DNA of 37,826 nucleotides from Thioalkalivibrio sp. (GTDB lineage Bacteria; Pseudomonadota; Gammaproteobacteria; Ectothiorhodospirales; Ectothiorhodospiraceae). Within the stretch, counting starts at the first letter, position 1, and every line of letters starts with the position of its first letter. The position numbers were made by a program, and so were the translations under genes. The notes under the pieces were generated by a model. It had not been told where the DNA came from. It ran no database searches and saw only the letters and a program-made list of their open reading frames with translations. The stretch covers positions 1-37,826 of the forward strand of contig SKJG01000086.1 of NCBI GenBank assembly GCA_007116035.1. Reading direction: 5' to 3'. This document shows positions 24,457 to 32,904 of this stretch, in pieces.

Positions 24457-25598
24457 GAGGCCTCCGCAACCTCTGCGGAACCCTTGAACTGACCGTAGGT
24501 GTAATACGCGGCGCAGGCCCCCTCGGCGGAGACCATACAGGAGCCGAGCGGGTTGTCCGGCGTGCAGACCGTGCCGAAGACCTTGCAGTCCTGCGGCTGT
24601 TTGAGCCCGCGCAGGATCGTTCCGCACTCGCAGGCCTTGTGGTCGGGAACCGAGCGGTACGGCAGGTCGAAGCGCACTTCGGCGTCGAGGTCGCGGTAGG
24701 CCTCGCGGATGCGCAGCGCGCTGTAGGGCACCTCGCCCAACCCGCGCCACTCGAAGCGATCGCGCAGCTCGAAGACCTCGGCAACCAGGGCCTGCGCCTT
24801 GAGGTTGCCCTCGCGGGTCACCGCGCGGCTGAACTGGTTCTCGACCTCGGCCCTGCCCTCGTTCAGCTGGCGCACCAGCATCAACACCGACTGCAGCACG
24901 TCGAGCGGCTCAAAACCGGCGATCACCACCGGCTTCTGGAATTCCTCGGCAAAGAACTCGTAGGGCCGGCTGCCGATGATCGTGGACACGTGCGAGGGGC
25001 CGATGAAACCGTCCAGCGGGATGGTGCCGAGCTCGCGCACCTCGGGAGACTCAAGAATGTTCTGGATCGCCGACGGGGTCAGTACGTGGTTCGCAAACAC
25101 GCTGAAATTCTTCAGTCCCTCGGTACGCGCCTGACGCAACGCAACTGCGGTCGGAGGTGTGGTGGTCTCGAAGCCGATGGCGAAGAAGACGACCTCGCGC
25201 TCCGGGTTGTCGCGCGCAATCTTCAGCGCGTCGGCGCTGGAATATACCATGCGGATATCCGCGCCTTCGGCCTTCGCACGCAGCAGGCTCATGCGTTCGG
25301 ACGCCGGCACGCGCAGGGTGTCGCCGTAGCTGCACAGGATCACGCCATGGTCGCGCGCCAGCTCGATCGCGCTGTCGATGCGTCCGATGGGCAGTACGCA
25401 GACGGGGCAGCCGGGGCCATGGATGAAGCGGATCTCCGGCGGCAGCAGGTCGCGCAACCCGTAGCGCGAGATCGCGTGGGTGTGGCCACCGCAGAACTCC
25501 ATCAGGTGATAACGCCGTTCGGGCCGCACCTCGGCGGCGATCGTCTGCGCGAGACTCCTGGCGACCTTGCCGTCGCGGAACTCGTCGACGTACTTCAC
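24453..25598 (-). CDS. hypD: Hydrogenase maturation protein HypD
   Basis: Iron-sulfur protein that with HypC assembles the Fe(CN)2CO unit of NiFe-hydrogenase. It has 381 residues, the family length. Conserved motifs: FCGGHTHAISRYG (the CGGHTH Cys loop), IHGPGCPVCVLPIGRID, FFAIGFETTTPPTA, and the C-terminal [4Fe-4S] Cys set ACECGTIL, DCKVFGTVCTPDNPLGSCMV, each seen intact. ATG 25598 overlaps the hypC stop by four bases (ATGA), and its stop overlaps hypE. Confidence 0.94.
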   Translation of the reverse strand: MKYVDEFRDGKVARSLAQTIAAEVRPERRYHLMEFCGGHTHAISRYGLRDLLPPEIRFIHGPGCPVCVLPIGRIDSAIELARDHGVILCSYGDTLRVPASERMSLLRAKAEGADIRMVYSSADALKIARDNPEREVVFFAIGFETTTPPTAVALRQARTEGLKNFSVFANHVLTPSAIQNILESPEVRELGTIPLDGFIGPSHVSTIIGSRPYEFFAEEFQKPVVIAGFEPLDVLQSVLMLVRQLNEGRAEVENQFSRAVTREGNLKAQALVAEVFELRDRFEWRGLGEVPYSALRIREAYRDLDAEVRFDLPYRSVPDHKACECGTILRGLKQPQDCKVFGTVCTPDNPLGSCMVSAEGACAAYYTYGQFKGSAEVAEAS

Positions 25599-25828
25599 GC
25601 TGCCGCCTCGGGCTGTACGCCCATCTCGCGCAGCATCGCCAGCGTCTTCTGCGCCTCGGTTTCGTCCAGCCGGTTGATCGCGAAGCCCACGTGCAGGATC
25701 ACGTAGTCACCCGCCTGCACGCCGTCCACGAGGCTCACGTCGACCTCCTTGCGCACGCCGCCAACATCGACCAGGGCCTGTTCGGCCTCCAGCAGCTCAA
25801 TGACCTTCACGGGAATCGCCAGACACAT
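25595..25828 (-). CDS. hypC: Hydrogenase maturation chaperone HypC
   Basis: A 77-residue chaperone that binds HypD and the hydrogenase large-subunit precursor. The N-terminus MCLAIPVKVIE carries the essential Cys2, followed by GGVRKEVDVSLV and GDYVILHVGFAINRLDE, which are standard for HypC/HybG. It starts the hypC-hypD-hypE transcript. GGGGAG lies upstream at a long spacing (~14 bases). HypA, HypB and HypF are not in the window, so they must be elsewhere. Confidence 0.93.
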   Translation of the reverse strand: MCLAIPVKVIELLEAEQALVDVGGVRKEVDVSLVDGVQAGDYVILHVGFAINRLDETEAQKTLAMLREMGVQPEAAA

Positions 25829-25937
25829 GGGGCGATTGTCTTTTCTCCCCACCTGCAGTGCAAGAAACCGCGATCCCTCAGAGGGACAACCAACGCCCCA
25901 TATGGAGCGGGAACGCCCCACGATGGGGGCCACGATG

Positions 25938-26196
25938 GGGGTCGGACCAGTGCAAGCTTCTGTTTTTACTCCTCTGGAGGGATCATTTCTACCTCATTTC
26001 ATGCCTTAGAAGGGCAATTTTGGGGCCAAAAATGCCCTTCCAGGCAGAAACTCTGCGACCGCTGATACCGGGCAACCAAGGACAACCATCCTAGACCCTC
26101 GATTTTGGCCCCCAACTGGGGCCGACAAGGCCGAAAAAACCCCGGAATCAGGCCCTGTTTCGTTTTCGCTTCAGGGACTTGCCCTGGTCCGACCCC
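25938..26196. mobile_element. MITE-like element, copy A (259 bp)
   Basis: The ends are inverted copies of each other: GGGGTCGGACCAGTGCAAG at the left and CTTGCCCTGGTCCGACCCC at the right (18 of 19 matching). It has no coding frame. Inside, a hairpin GGCCCC-CAAC-TGGGGCC is followed by AAGGCCGAAAAAACCCC. It lies between hypC and the lipoprotein gene at 26342. Copy B at 27569 has the same length and order; copy C at 14390 is a fragment. No target duplication is evident. The rest of the interval 25829-26341 holds no gene. Confidence 0.75.
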
Positions 26197-26341
26197 GCGA
26201 GTCACCTTGTTTATTCTTCCGATATGCGGCAATGACAACAGCCGTTGAAGCTGGTAGAACACGGTCGCATCGCAGTTCCGGGTCGACATCTTCGGCGCGG
26301 CGCCGCCTCACGGACCAGCGGTCCATCCCAGGAGCTCAGCA

Positions 26342-27247
26342 GTGATCCGACTTCCGCACAACGGCGCCCGTCTTGCGCTTGCCGCGCTCATGCTCATCGT
26401 CGTCGGAGGCTGCGCCGGCCTCGACACGGCCCGAATTCCGCCCATCGATGCCGCCGATACGCAGCCCATGCCGGGCAAGGTCGTCTGGCACGACCTGCTG
26501 ACCGAGGATCCCACGGCCGCGCGGCGCTTCTATGCGGGGCTGTTCGGCTGGACCTTCCGCGAAGTGGGTCTCGGCCGCGGGCAGAGCTATACAGTCATCA
26601 AGCACGACGGCCGTATCATCGGCGGACTTGTCGACGCCCGCCGCATCGGTGGCGATGTCAACGTGTCACGCTGGATTCCCGTGCTGTCCGTTTCGGACAT
26701 GGCCGCGGCCGTGGCCGCGGTACGCGCTGCCGGCGGCACCGTCTACCAGGCCCCGTTGGATATCCCACAACGGGGCAGTGTGGCCGTGGTCGCGGATCCG
26801 CAGGGCGCCGTGCTGACGTTGCTCGAGCCCCGTGGCGGTGATCCGGGGGATCGCCCCGCCGAGCCTGGCGACTGGCTGTGGAATGAGATCTGGAGCTCGG
26901 ATCCGGACGCAACGCTGGCCTTCTACCAGTCTCTCGTGCCGGCTTACGAGGTTGAACCCCTGGGTGACGCCGAAAGCAACTACCACTACCTCAGTGCAGG
27001 CGGTACACCGCGGGTCGGCGTCATACCGAAGCCGGTGGATCGCATCGCGAACACCTGGATGGCTTACGTGAAGGTCTCGGATCCGGCAGCCACGGCCGCC
27101 GCCGCCGAGCACCTCGGCGGCGAGGTCCTGCTGCCACCCCGGAAGAACCCGCTCGGCGGCGAGGTTGCCATCCTGAACGATCCCACCGGTGCAGGTTTCC
27201 TGGTGCAGCGCTGGGAACCCGATCCCGAGCACAAGACTGCCCGCTGA
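26342..27247 (+). CDS. Lipoprotein with two VOC (glyoxalase-like) domains
   Basis: A 301-residue protein with a lipoprotein signal ending VVGGC (Cys24) and two vicinal-oxygen-chelate domains: first around residues 44-140 (WHDLLTEDPTAARRFYAGLF to VADPQGAVLTLLEP), second around 165-290 (WNEIWSSDPDATLAFYQSLV to NDPTGAGFLVQRWEP), as landmarks. VOC proteins bind a metal and include glyoxalases, dioxygenases and resistance proteins; anchoring to a membrane is unusual for the group. The start is GTG 26342 with AGGAG upstream at 26330. It pairs with a small lipoprotein gene 27 bases downstream. Both lie between two MITE-like elements. The function is not known. Confidence 0.82.
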   Translation: MIRLPHNGARLALAALMLIVVGGCAGLDTARIPPIDAADTQPMPGKVVWHDLLTEDPTAARRFYAGLFGWTFREVGLGRGQSYTVIKHDGRIIGGLVDARRIGGDVNVSRWIPVLSVSDMAAAVAAVRAAGGTVYQAPLDIPQRGSVAVVADPQGAVLTLLEPRGGDPGDRPAEPGDWLWNEIWSSDPDATLAFYQSLVPAYEVEPLGDAESNYHYLSAGGTPRVGVIPKPVDRIANTWMAYVKVSDPAATAAAAEHLGGEVLLPPRKNPLGGEVAILNDPTGAGFLVQRWEPDPEHKTAR

Positions 27248-27274
27248 AACCATGAAACCATGGAGAAAAAGCAC

Positions 27275-27487
27275 ATGCGACCCGTCACGGTTCTGACCAA
27301 CCTTTCCCGCATCAAGTCCAGCGCTTGGCGGCGCACCCTCCTCGCCGCCGGCTCCCTGTCGATCTGTCTTCTGCTCACCGGCTGCTCCGGCGGTGGCATC
27401 TACGCCAATATCGGCATCTCCGGGCCGAGCGTCGATCTCGGCCCCGTGTCGGTGCGCACAGGTGTGAGCCTCGGGCGCTGGCTCTGA
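27275..27487 (+). CDS. Small lipoprotein
   Basis: A 70-residue protein with an Arg-rich start, a hydrophobic signal (LLAAGSLSICLLLTGC, lipobox LLTGC) and a short Gly/Ser-rich mature part (SGGGIYANIGISGPSVDLGP). GGAG lies 9 bases before ATG 27275; ATG 27260 is in frame but has no ribosome site. It probably forms a pair with the VOC lipoprotein upstream. No family assigned. Confidence 0.7.
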   Translation: MRPVTVLTNLSRIKSSAWRRTLLAAGSLSICLLLTGCSGGGIYANIGISGPSVDLGPVSVRTGVSLGRWL

Positions 27488-27568
27488 ACCTCCGGCCGGC
27501 CGCGCACGTATCGGCCACGGATCAGGGACAATCGCATCGAAAACGCCCCCTATTGCGGATAGGCCGAT

Positions 27569-27828
27569 TGGGGCCGGACCCTCGCAAGCGTTTGTTTTTA
27601 AATACTAATAGCGATCATTTTACCCGGATTCCACACCTTGGACGGACCCTTTTTGGGCCCTAAAAGCCCGCCCAGTCACAAAACCCGCGACGGCTGAAAC
27701 CGGGCCACCGTGTACGATTGTCTTAGGCCGTCGTTTTTGGCCCCAAAATGGGGCCTCTAAGGCCAAAAAACCCCCGAAATAAGGTCTTTTTTACTTCTTT
27801 ATTCAGTCACTTGCCTTGGTCCGACCCC
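27569..27828. mobile_element. MITE-like element, copy B (260 bp)
   Basis: Left end GGGGCCGGACCCTCGCAAG and right end CTTGCCTTGGTCCGACCCC are inverted copies of one another with several changes. Inside, GGCCCC-AAAA-TGGGGCC is the counterpart of the hairpin in copy A, with a different loop. Same length and orientation as copy A. It ends 13 bases before the stop of the AraC-type gene, as copy C does for its neighbour, so the right end may work as a transcription end for leftward genes. The interval 27488-27840 holds nothing else. Confidence 0.7.
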
Positions 27829-27840
27829 GGGAGTGCGGGT

Positions 27841-28791
27841 TCAACCTTTCCGCTGACTGTCGAGTCGGGTCTTGCTGGGCGATTCGCCAAAAAGCCTGGC
27901 GTAGTCGATCGCAAATTGACCGGAGTGCCAGAACCCGAGGTCGAACCCGATTTCCTGCACGCAGCGTTCGTTTCTCCTGGCGAGAATGCGGCGCCGCGCA
28001 GCGTGCAGCCGGAGCACCTTCGCGTGTGCGTACGGCGACCGCCCCAGCAGTTCCTTGAACGCGTAAAAGAGCAGGCGCCGGCTTGCGTGCGTTGCTTCGC
28101 AGAGTTCGATCACGCTCGGCGGGTTGTCGAGTCGACTCCGTATCAACGCCTCGGCCCGACCGACGATGCGCCGGCGCTGGGCCAGGCTGGAGGGGGCATG
28201 TCGGACCTGTCGAGCTTTCTGGACCAGTGCGATGATCTTCCCCGCCAGATCGACGCTGGCTCTCGTTCTGGCATGGCCCGCGCTTGACTCGGACAGGAGC
28301 ATCTGGGCAATCCGGGCCACGTGGGTCGTGATGCGCGGATCCGATTTGACGCACCAGCGCTTCCACATGTCTTCCGCGGAGCTCAGGTGCTCGGCTTCCA
28401 AGATCCGTTCGGCGAGCGCCACGGGAATTGAGACGGCGTTCTGGCGATGACCCGCGGCCACCTGCTGGTACACGTCCCCACCCGGATTCAGCAGAAGAAG
28501 CTCTCCCTCATCCAGCTGCTGACCGCGATACCGGCTTCCGGTCCCGCTGCGGGTGATGGGCGAAATCGTCCAGAAATCGTCGGAGCGCTGCCCCGAACAC
28601 AACAGGGTCCGGTTGGCGCTGCCACCGTAGACGAGACAGTCGCCGACACGGGTGGCCGACACTACGATTTCGGTCGGGCCGGGATCGGACTGGGTGACCT
28701 CCACGTTCCAGATGTGCCCGAGCGCTTCCCGGAACTGCTCCACCGACTGGTAGTGGATGCGGTTGACTCCATCCAACACAGACTCTCCCAT
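27841..28791 (-). CDS. AraC-family transcriptional regulator
   Basis: A 316-residue regulator. The C-terminal ~100 residues are the AraC DNA-binding domain with two helix-turn-helix units: SVIELCEATHASRRLLFYAF and VQEIGFDLGFWHSGQFAIDYARLFGESPS, the second given as a landmark spanning about 280-308. The N-terminal part is a beta-rich ligand-binding region (GELLLLNPGGDVYQQVAAGH) resembling the sensor of AraC/EutR types. A 12-bp palindrome CGGAATATTCCG overlaps its ribosome site. Its neighbour on the other side of the promoter region is MscS, but the target is not known. Confidence 0.88.
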   Translation of the reverse strand: MGESVLDGVNRIHYQSVEQFREALGHIWNVEVTQSDPGPTEIVVSATRVGDCLVYGGSANRTLLCSGQRSDDFWTISPITRSGTGSRYRGQQLDEGELLLLNPGGDVYQQVAAGHRQNAVSIPVALAERILEAEHLSSAEDMWKRWCVKSDPRITTHVARIAQMLLSESSAGHARTRASVDLAGKIIALVQKARQVRHAPSSLAQRRRIVGRAEALIRSRLDNPPSVIELCEATHASRRLLFYAFKELLGRSPYAHAKVLRLHAARRRILARRNERCVQEIGFDLGFWHSGQFAIDYARLFGESPSKTRLDSQRKG

Positions 28792-28803
28792 CGGAATATT
28801 CCG
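28792..28803. promoter_or_regulatory. Palindrome CGGAATATTCCG at the AraC-type gene start
   Basis: A perfect 12-bp palindrome directly upstream of ATG 28791, covering the place of the ribosome site (the only purine-rich stretch there is GGAA). Could be a self-regulatory operator; it may also be chance. Confidence 0.35.
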
Positions 28804-28898
28804 TTCGCGTGATCAGCAGGTTACATAGACGATAGCAGAGCTCCCAAGCATTCGCGCCGGATTCAGGGAATGACCGCCGCCCGGCGCGCCTCCCCCAA

Positions 28899-28960
28899 TG
28901 CACTTTTCAGACTGTTTTGCCTGAGACGCCTTTCTATACTCGGGTGTCTATACTCGGGTG
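28899..28960. repeat. Dispersed repeat unit with a 14-bp tandem duplication
   Basis: 28899-28943 (TGCACTTTTCAGACTGTT then TTGCCTGAGACGCC and TCTATACT) matches 36545-36590 at about 38 of 46 positions. TCTATACTCGGGTG at 28933 is repeated at 28947. TATACT resembles a -10 box, but no -35 is in place. It lies in the 389-base gap between the AraC-type gene and mscS, otherwise without genes. Confidence 0.6.
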
Positions 28961-29180
28961 GTTGTCGGCGAAGGAATCCTGTCCGGGTCGGGGCCACGCC
29001 GGTCGACGCCTGATCGCCAGGAGCACCCCCTGCCGGCCCCCTCGTCGTGCCCGGTGAACCCGTTTCACGCCAGGCGTCGTGCCACCACGGCGGCACTCGA
29101 TCCAGCGGTGCCGAAAGGCGGCAGGGTCGGATCCTGCGGTTCTGCCCTTTTTCGGCCATTCTATGGAGTAAACGGACCTT

Positions 29181-30785
29181 ATGTATCGCTGGCTGAGTGT
29201 ACTGGTGCTGACCACCATGACGGGGGTGATATTCGCGCAGGAGCCCGCAGGAAATGGCAGCGGGACGACACCGCGGCTGGTCGAGCTCGAGGAGCGGATT
29301 GCACATCTCAGCGAGCTGCGGTCGATTGCGGGCGACCTGCAGCCATGGGATCGCGACGGATTCCATTTCCGCCTGGATCAATTGATGCTGGAGGCGCTCG
29401 CGAGGGTGGAGCCGGCGTGGCTCGAAATGCCGGCGCTGGAGACGATCCCGACGGTCCGAGGGCGTCTCGGAGACGCCACAGACTGGCTGCTCGAAGCGTC
29501 CCTGTCCCGTCTGGAGGGGATCTACGCCAGAACGAGCGAGGAGCGTGAGAAACACGACGAGTTTGAAAGCGGTTTACAGGCGAGCGTGTCCCGGGCCTTC
29601 ATCCAGGATCTGGAGACCCTCGGCTTGGAATACATGAGCGGACTAGGCTCCTTGCTCCGGGTGCGCGAGCGGCTGGGCCTGAGTGTCGAAAACGACTGGA
29701 GTGCGTTCGAGGAATTCGTCACGCGGAACGTCGAGCGCCTCCACGGCCAGATCCGGCTGGATGTCCAGACGCTGACGGAACTGCGGCGGTGGCTCAGCAC
29801 AGATCCCTCGAATGCAGACCTCGAGTCGGCACTGCGCGCAGTCAACCAGAAGCAGACACGGAACCTGACGAACATGGCTGCCTGGCTCGATGTCCTTCAG
29901 GGCCTCGACATCGACACGGCCGGCCACCGTGCACTGCTGATCCAGCAGCAGGGTCGGATCGGAACCGAAATCCTGCAACGGGAAGTCTTCGCGAACATCT
30001 GGCGCGAACAGACCCAAAGGCTCTGGCGCAATGCGGCCCGCAACGGTCCGAATCTCCTGCTTCGAGTTTTCACGTTCCTGGCTGTCCTGCTGTTGGCCTG
30101 GTTTGTCGCACATGCGATCCGCCGCCTGCTCAAGGCGATCATGGACACCCGGTTTGTGCGACTCAGCCAGTTGATGGAGGAGAGGCTACTGACTCTGTCA
30201 TTTGCATTCACGTTTCTTGCCGGGGTGATCGTGGCCCTGACGACCATAGGGTGGTCCGTGATGCCCATGCTTGCGGGGCTTGGGGTCGCCGGAATCGTGA
30301 TCGGATTTGCGTTGCAGGACTCTTTGAAAAGTTTCGTCGCGGGCTGGATGATCCTTCTCTACCACGCCTACGACGTGGGCGATTACGTTCAGGTGTCGGG
30401 CGCTGAAGGCAGGGTTCGGCAGATGACACTTAACAGCACCAGGATCGCCACCCCGAACAACACGATCAAGCTGGTGCCCAACCGGAAGATCTGGGATGAC
30501 ACGATCGTGAACCTGACGGCGAGCAGGGCCCGCCGGGTGGAACTCGAGATCGCCTGTGATCCGGATAACGACATGGACCGGGTGGAGAGCAGCCTCGACG
30601 CGCTTCTTGCCGAGCACCCGCACGTCCTTAAGAAACCGAAGCCAGAGGTGCACCTTGCCCGTATCGGCCCCTCGGAGATGGTCTTCGCGGTGCAGCCCTG
30701 GGTGCGAACGGAAAATTACTGGACGATGCAAAGATCCCTGCTGAGGGAAATCAGGCAGCGATTCGCGCGCGACGGAATAACCTGA
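29181..30785 (+). CDS. mscS: MscS-family mechanosensitive ion channel
   Basis: Opens under membrane tension to release solutes during hypo-osmotic shock. It has 534 residues, longer than E. coli MscS (286). A signal peptide (about 1-20) leads to a ~260-residue periplasmic, helical, coiled-coil region. Three membrane helices follow: VFTFLAVLLLAWFVAHAI, LSFAFTFLAGVIVALTTIG, and the pore helix LGVAGIVIGFALQDSLKSFV. The beta domain follows with DVGDYVQVSGAEGRVRQM and NKxIxxx-type PNRKIWDDTIVNLT, as landmarks. GGAG lies 12 bases before ATG 29181. The extra periplasmic domain is like that of larger MscS relatives such as YbdG/MscK types, but not closely matched. Confidence 0.88.
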   Translation: MYRWLSVLVLTTMTGVIFAQEPAGNGSGTTPRLVELEERIAHLSELRSIAGDLQPWDRDGFHFRLDQLMLEALARVEPAWLEMPALETIPTVRGRLGDATDWLLEASLSRLEGIYARTSEEREKHDEFESGLQASVSRAFIQDLETLGLEYMSGLGSLLRVRERLGLSVENDWSAFEEFVTRNVERLHGQIRLDVQTLTELRRWLSTDPSNADLESALRAVNQKQTRNLTNMAAWLDVLQGLDIDTAGHRALLIQQQGRIGTEILQREVFANIWREQTQRLWRNAARNGPNLLLRVFTFLAVLLLAWFVAHAIRRLLKAIMDTRFVRLSQLMEERLLTLSFAFTFLAGVIVALTTIGWSVMPMLAGLGVAGIVIGFALQDSLKSFVAGWMILLYHAYDVGDYVQVSGAEGRVRQMTLNSTRIATPNNTIKLVPNRKIWDDTIVNLTASRARRVELEIACDPDNDMDRVESSLDALLAEHPHVLKKPKPEVHLARIGPSEMVFAVQPWVRTENYWTMQRSLLREIRQRFARDGIT

Positions 30786-30801
30786 ACCTGGGACAGGGGC
30801 C

Positions 30802-30839
30802 GCGCGATCCGGCCCGTCAAGGCGAGAGAGGGATCGCGC
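30802..30839. terminator. Inverted repeat after mscS
   Basis: Stem GCGCGATCC/GGATCGCGC (9 bp, 30802-30810 and 30831-30839) with a 20-base loop, 17 bases past the mscS stop. No T-run follows, so a rho-independent terminator is doubtful. Confidence 0.35.
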
Positions 30840-31067
30840 CGGAACCGAACCCTATCCCATCCGACGCGCCTGGTCGCAGAAATCGGTGCCTGGCGGGACC
30901 ATCGCATGACAACAAGGGGAGGCGGAGCCGTGAAGGGTTTCCAGGATGTCTTTGCGGTAACCGTACCATCCGACTCACCCGTACGCGCAGCTCGGCCGTG
31001 AGCAGCGATGCGCAAAGGGCGGGGATCAACCGTTCGCAACCGCTCCGCACCGGGGCTCCGGCCAAGT

Positions 31068-32615
31068 TTAGAGAATCCACTCGATGGGCAGCCAGCTCAG
31101 GAAGCGAACCATCGCGCGCTCCAGAGCGCTGGTGTTCGGTTCCGTGGTGTGGGTCGCGGTCTCGCCGGACGACTGAGTTTCAATCCACGCGAGCAACCCG
31201 TCCCCGGTCTGCACCACCTCGTAAACCGCCTCGCGCCCATCGAGCGTGCGGGCCAGTGCCTTTGCGATACCCGGGCTGTCGATAAGGAAACCCATCTCCG
31301 TGTTGAGCGAGGCCGACCGGGGGTCGAAGTTGAACGAACCGATGAAGACCCGTTCCCCGTCGACCGTGAAGGTCTTGGCGTGGAGGCTGGAAACCGAGCC
31401 CATCAGGATGTTCGTCAACGTGTCCGAGGCCGACGGTTCGGGACGGGCACGAAGTTCGAGGACCGTGACACCGGCCGCGATCAACTCATCGCGGTAGCGC
31501 ATCCATGCGCTGTGCACCGGCGGGACATCGGTGGCCTCGAGGGAATTCGTCACCACCCGGACGGCGAGTCCATCACGAGCGTAGCCCTGGAGGAGATCGG
31601 TGCCGACCCTGCCGGGGATCAGGTAGGCCGAGACGAGATCGACGCTGCGTTCGGGTGACTCCAGGAGGCCCGGCATCTGGCCGACGAGAAGGTCGGTCTT
31701 TTCAGCCTGGCCAAGACCCTTCGCGGGATCGTCGCTGACGAGCGTCACCGTCGTCCATTCGAGGGCTGCTTCGCCCGCGAGCGCGCGCCGCAACAGCGGT
31801 GATTCACCGATGGCGGCGAGGTAATCTGACCCGCGCACGCTGCCGCGGGCGCACGTGGCGGCGGCGGCCAGTTCGGCGAGCCCGGTGTGCGAGGGCGGCA
31901 GGACCACCTGCGCCGGGTAGGCCGAGGCACTGGCCCAGTAGCGGTCGAAATCGACCGACACGTCTTCGGCCGCGGTCCCCACGGCCAGCACGTCGAGATC
32001 AAAGTATGCGGTACCGTCGCCGTAGGCAAAGTAGATGTCGCCGATGTTGCGCCCACCGATCACCGTGGCAATACCGTCCACGGTCATCGACTTGTTGTGC
32101 ATCCGGCGGTTGAGGCGTGGAAAGTCGAATGCGTAGGACAGAAGCTTCGGCCTGCGCATCGTGAAGGGATTGAAGATGCGGACCTCGACGGTCGCCAGCG
32201 CGTCCATTGCCGCGAGCACGCTGTCGAGGCCGGGGATGCCGTTGTCGTCTAGAAGGAGCCGCACGCGCACACCCCGCTCGGCCGCGGCCCGCAGTTCCTC
32301 CAGCAGCAGCCAGCCCGTGGTGTCGGTCTGCCAGATGTAATACTGCACGTCGATGGTCTCTTCCGCTGCGCGGGACATCAGGACGCGGGCAGCGAGCGCG
32401 TCGCGCCCGTCGGGAAGGGGGACGATGCCGCTGAGCCCCGGGTTCTCCGCCGCCCGCGGCAGGAGGGCGCGGCCAAGTGCGGTGTCGGGACTGGCCGGGA
32501 TCGCGACGCTGGGCGGTTCCGTCGGCAGGGGTGGCAGGGGGTGTGCAAGCCGCAGACCCAAGATCGCGACGCTCCCCAAAACAAGAAGAGCCAGGACCAC
32601 CTTGAGAAATCGCAC
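31068..32615 (-). CDS. Cardiolipin synthase-like phospholipase D protein (ClsC/YmdC type)
   Basis: A 515-residue membrane-anchored protein (helix FLKVVLALLVLGSVAILGL at the N-terminus). Two PLD motifs are intact: MHNKSMTVDG followed by IGGRNIGDIYF, and LHAKTFTVDGERVFIGSFNF followed by DPRSASLNTEMG. This pairing resembles ClsC, which makes cardiolipin from phosphatidylglycerol and phosphatidylethanolamine. The start is GTG 32615 with AAGGAGG 9 bases upstream; the frame is open to 32876 without likeness. ymdB, the usual ClsC partner, is not present. Divergent from the DUF4332 gene. The gap 32616-32904 has no gene. Confidence 0.87.
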   Translation of the reverse strand: MRFLKVVLALLVLGSVAILGLRLAHPLPPLPTEPPSVAIPASPDTALGRALLPRAAENPGLSGIVPLPDGRDALAARVLMSRAAEETIDVQYYIWQTDTTGWLLLEELRAAAERGVRVRLLLDDNGIPGLDSVLAAMDALATVEVRIFNPFTMRRPKLLSYAFDFPRLNRRMHNKSMTVDGIATVIGGRNIGDIYFAYGDGTAYFDLDVLAVGTAAEDVSVDFDRYWASASAYPAQVVLPPSHTGLAELAAAATCARGSVRGSDYLAAIGESPLLRRALAGEAALEWTTVTLVSDDPAKGLGQAEKTDLLVGQMPGLLESPERSVDLVSAYLIPGRVGTDLLQGYARDGLAVRVVTNSLEATDVPPVHSAWMRYRDELIAAGVTVLELRARPEPSASDTLTNILMGSVSSLHAKTFTVDGERVFIGSFNFDPRSASLNTEMGFLIDSPGIAKALARTLDGREAVYEVVQTGDGLLAWIETQSSGETATHTTEPNTSALERAMVRFLSWLPIEWIL

Positions 32616-32904
32616 GTCACCCCTCCTTCCCCTTCCGTCCGGAAGGGCTTCGACTGAACCCGCGGAAGTATACGGGGGACGCGCGGGAATTTCGTGCCGA
32701 CGCAGTGGATCCTTGCATTGCCTGTGGCCGCACGACCCTATCGCCATCAAAAGGTAAACGCCGGAACCGCTGCGCTCCGGTACCCCTTTGCACTGATCGC
32801 GCTGGCGCCGCAACTGGCGACAGTGTGATGAAACGGTTGCAAAATGCACGTTTCCCTCACATTCTCTATCGCGCACAATGTGTGCTCGAAAGGGAAATGC
32901 GCAA

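Noticed and set aside
26342-27247. VOC protein as a true glyoxalase I
   Set aside because: It is a secreted lipoprotein with two divergent VOC units, unlike cytoplasmic GloA; only fold-level assignment is justified.
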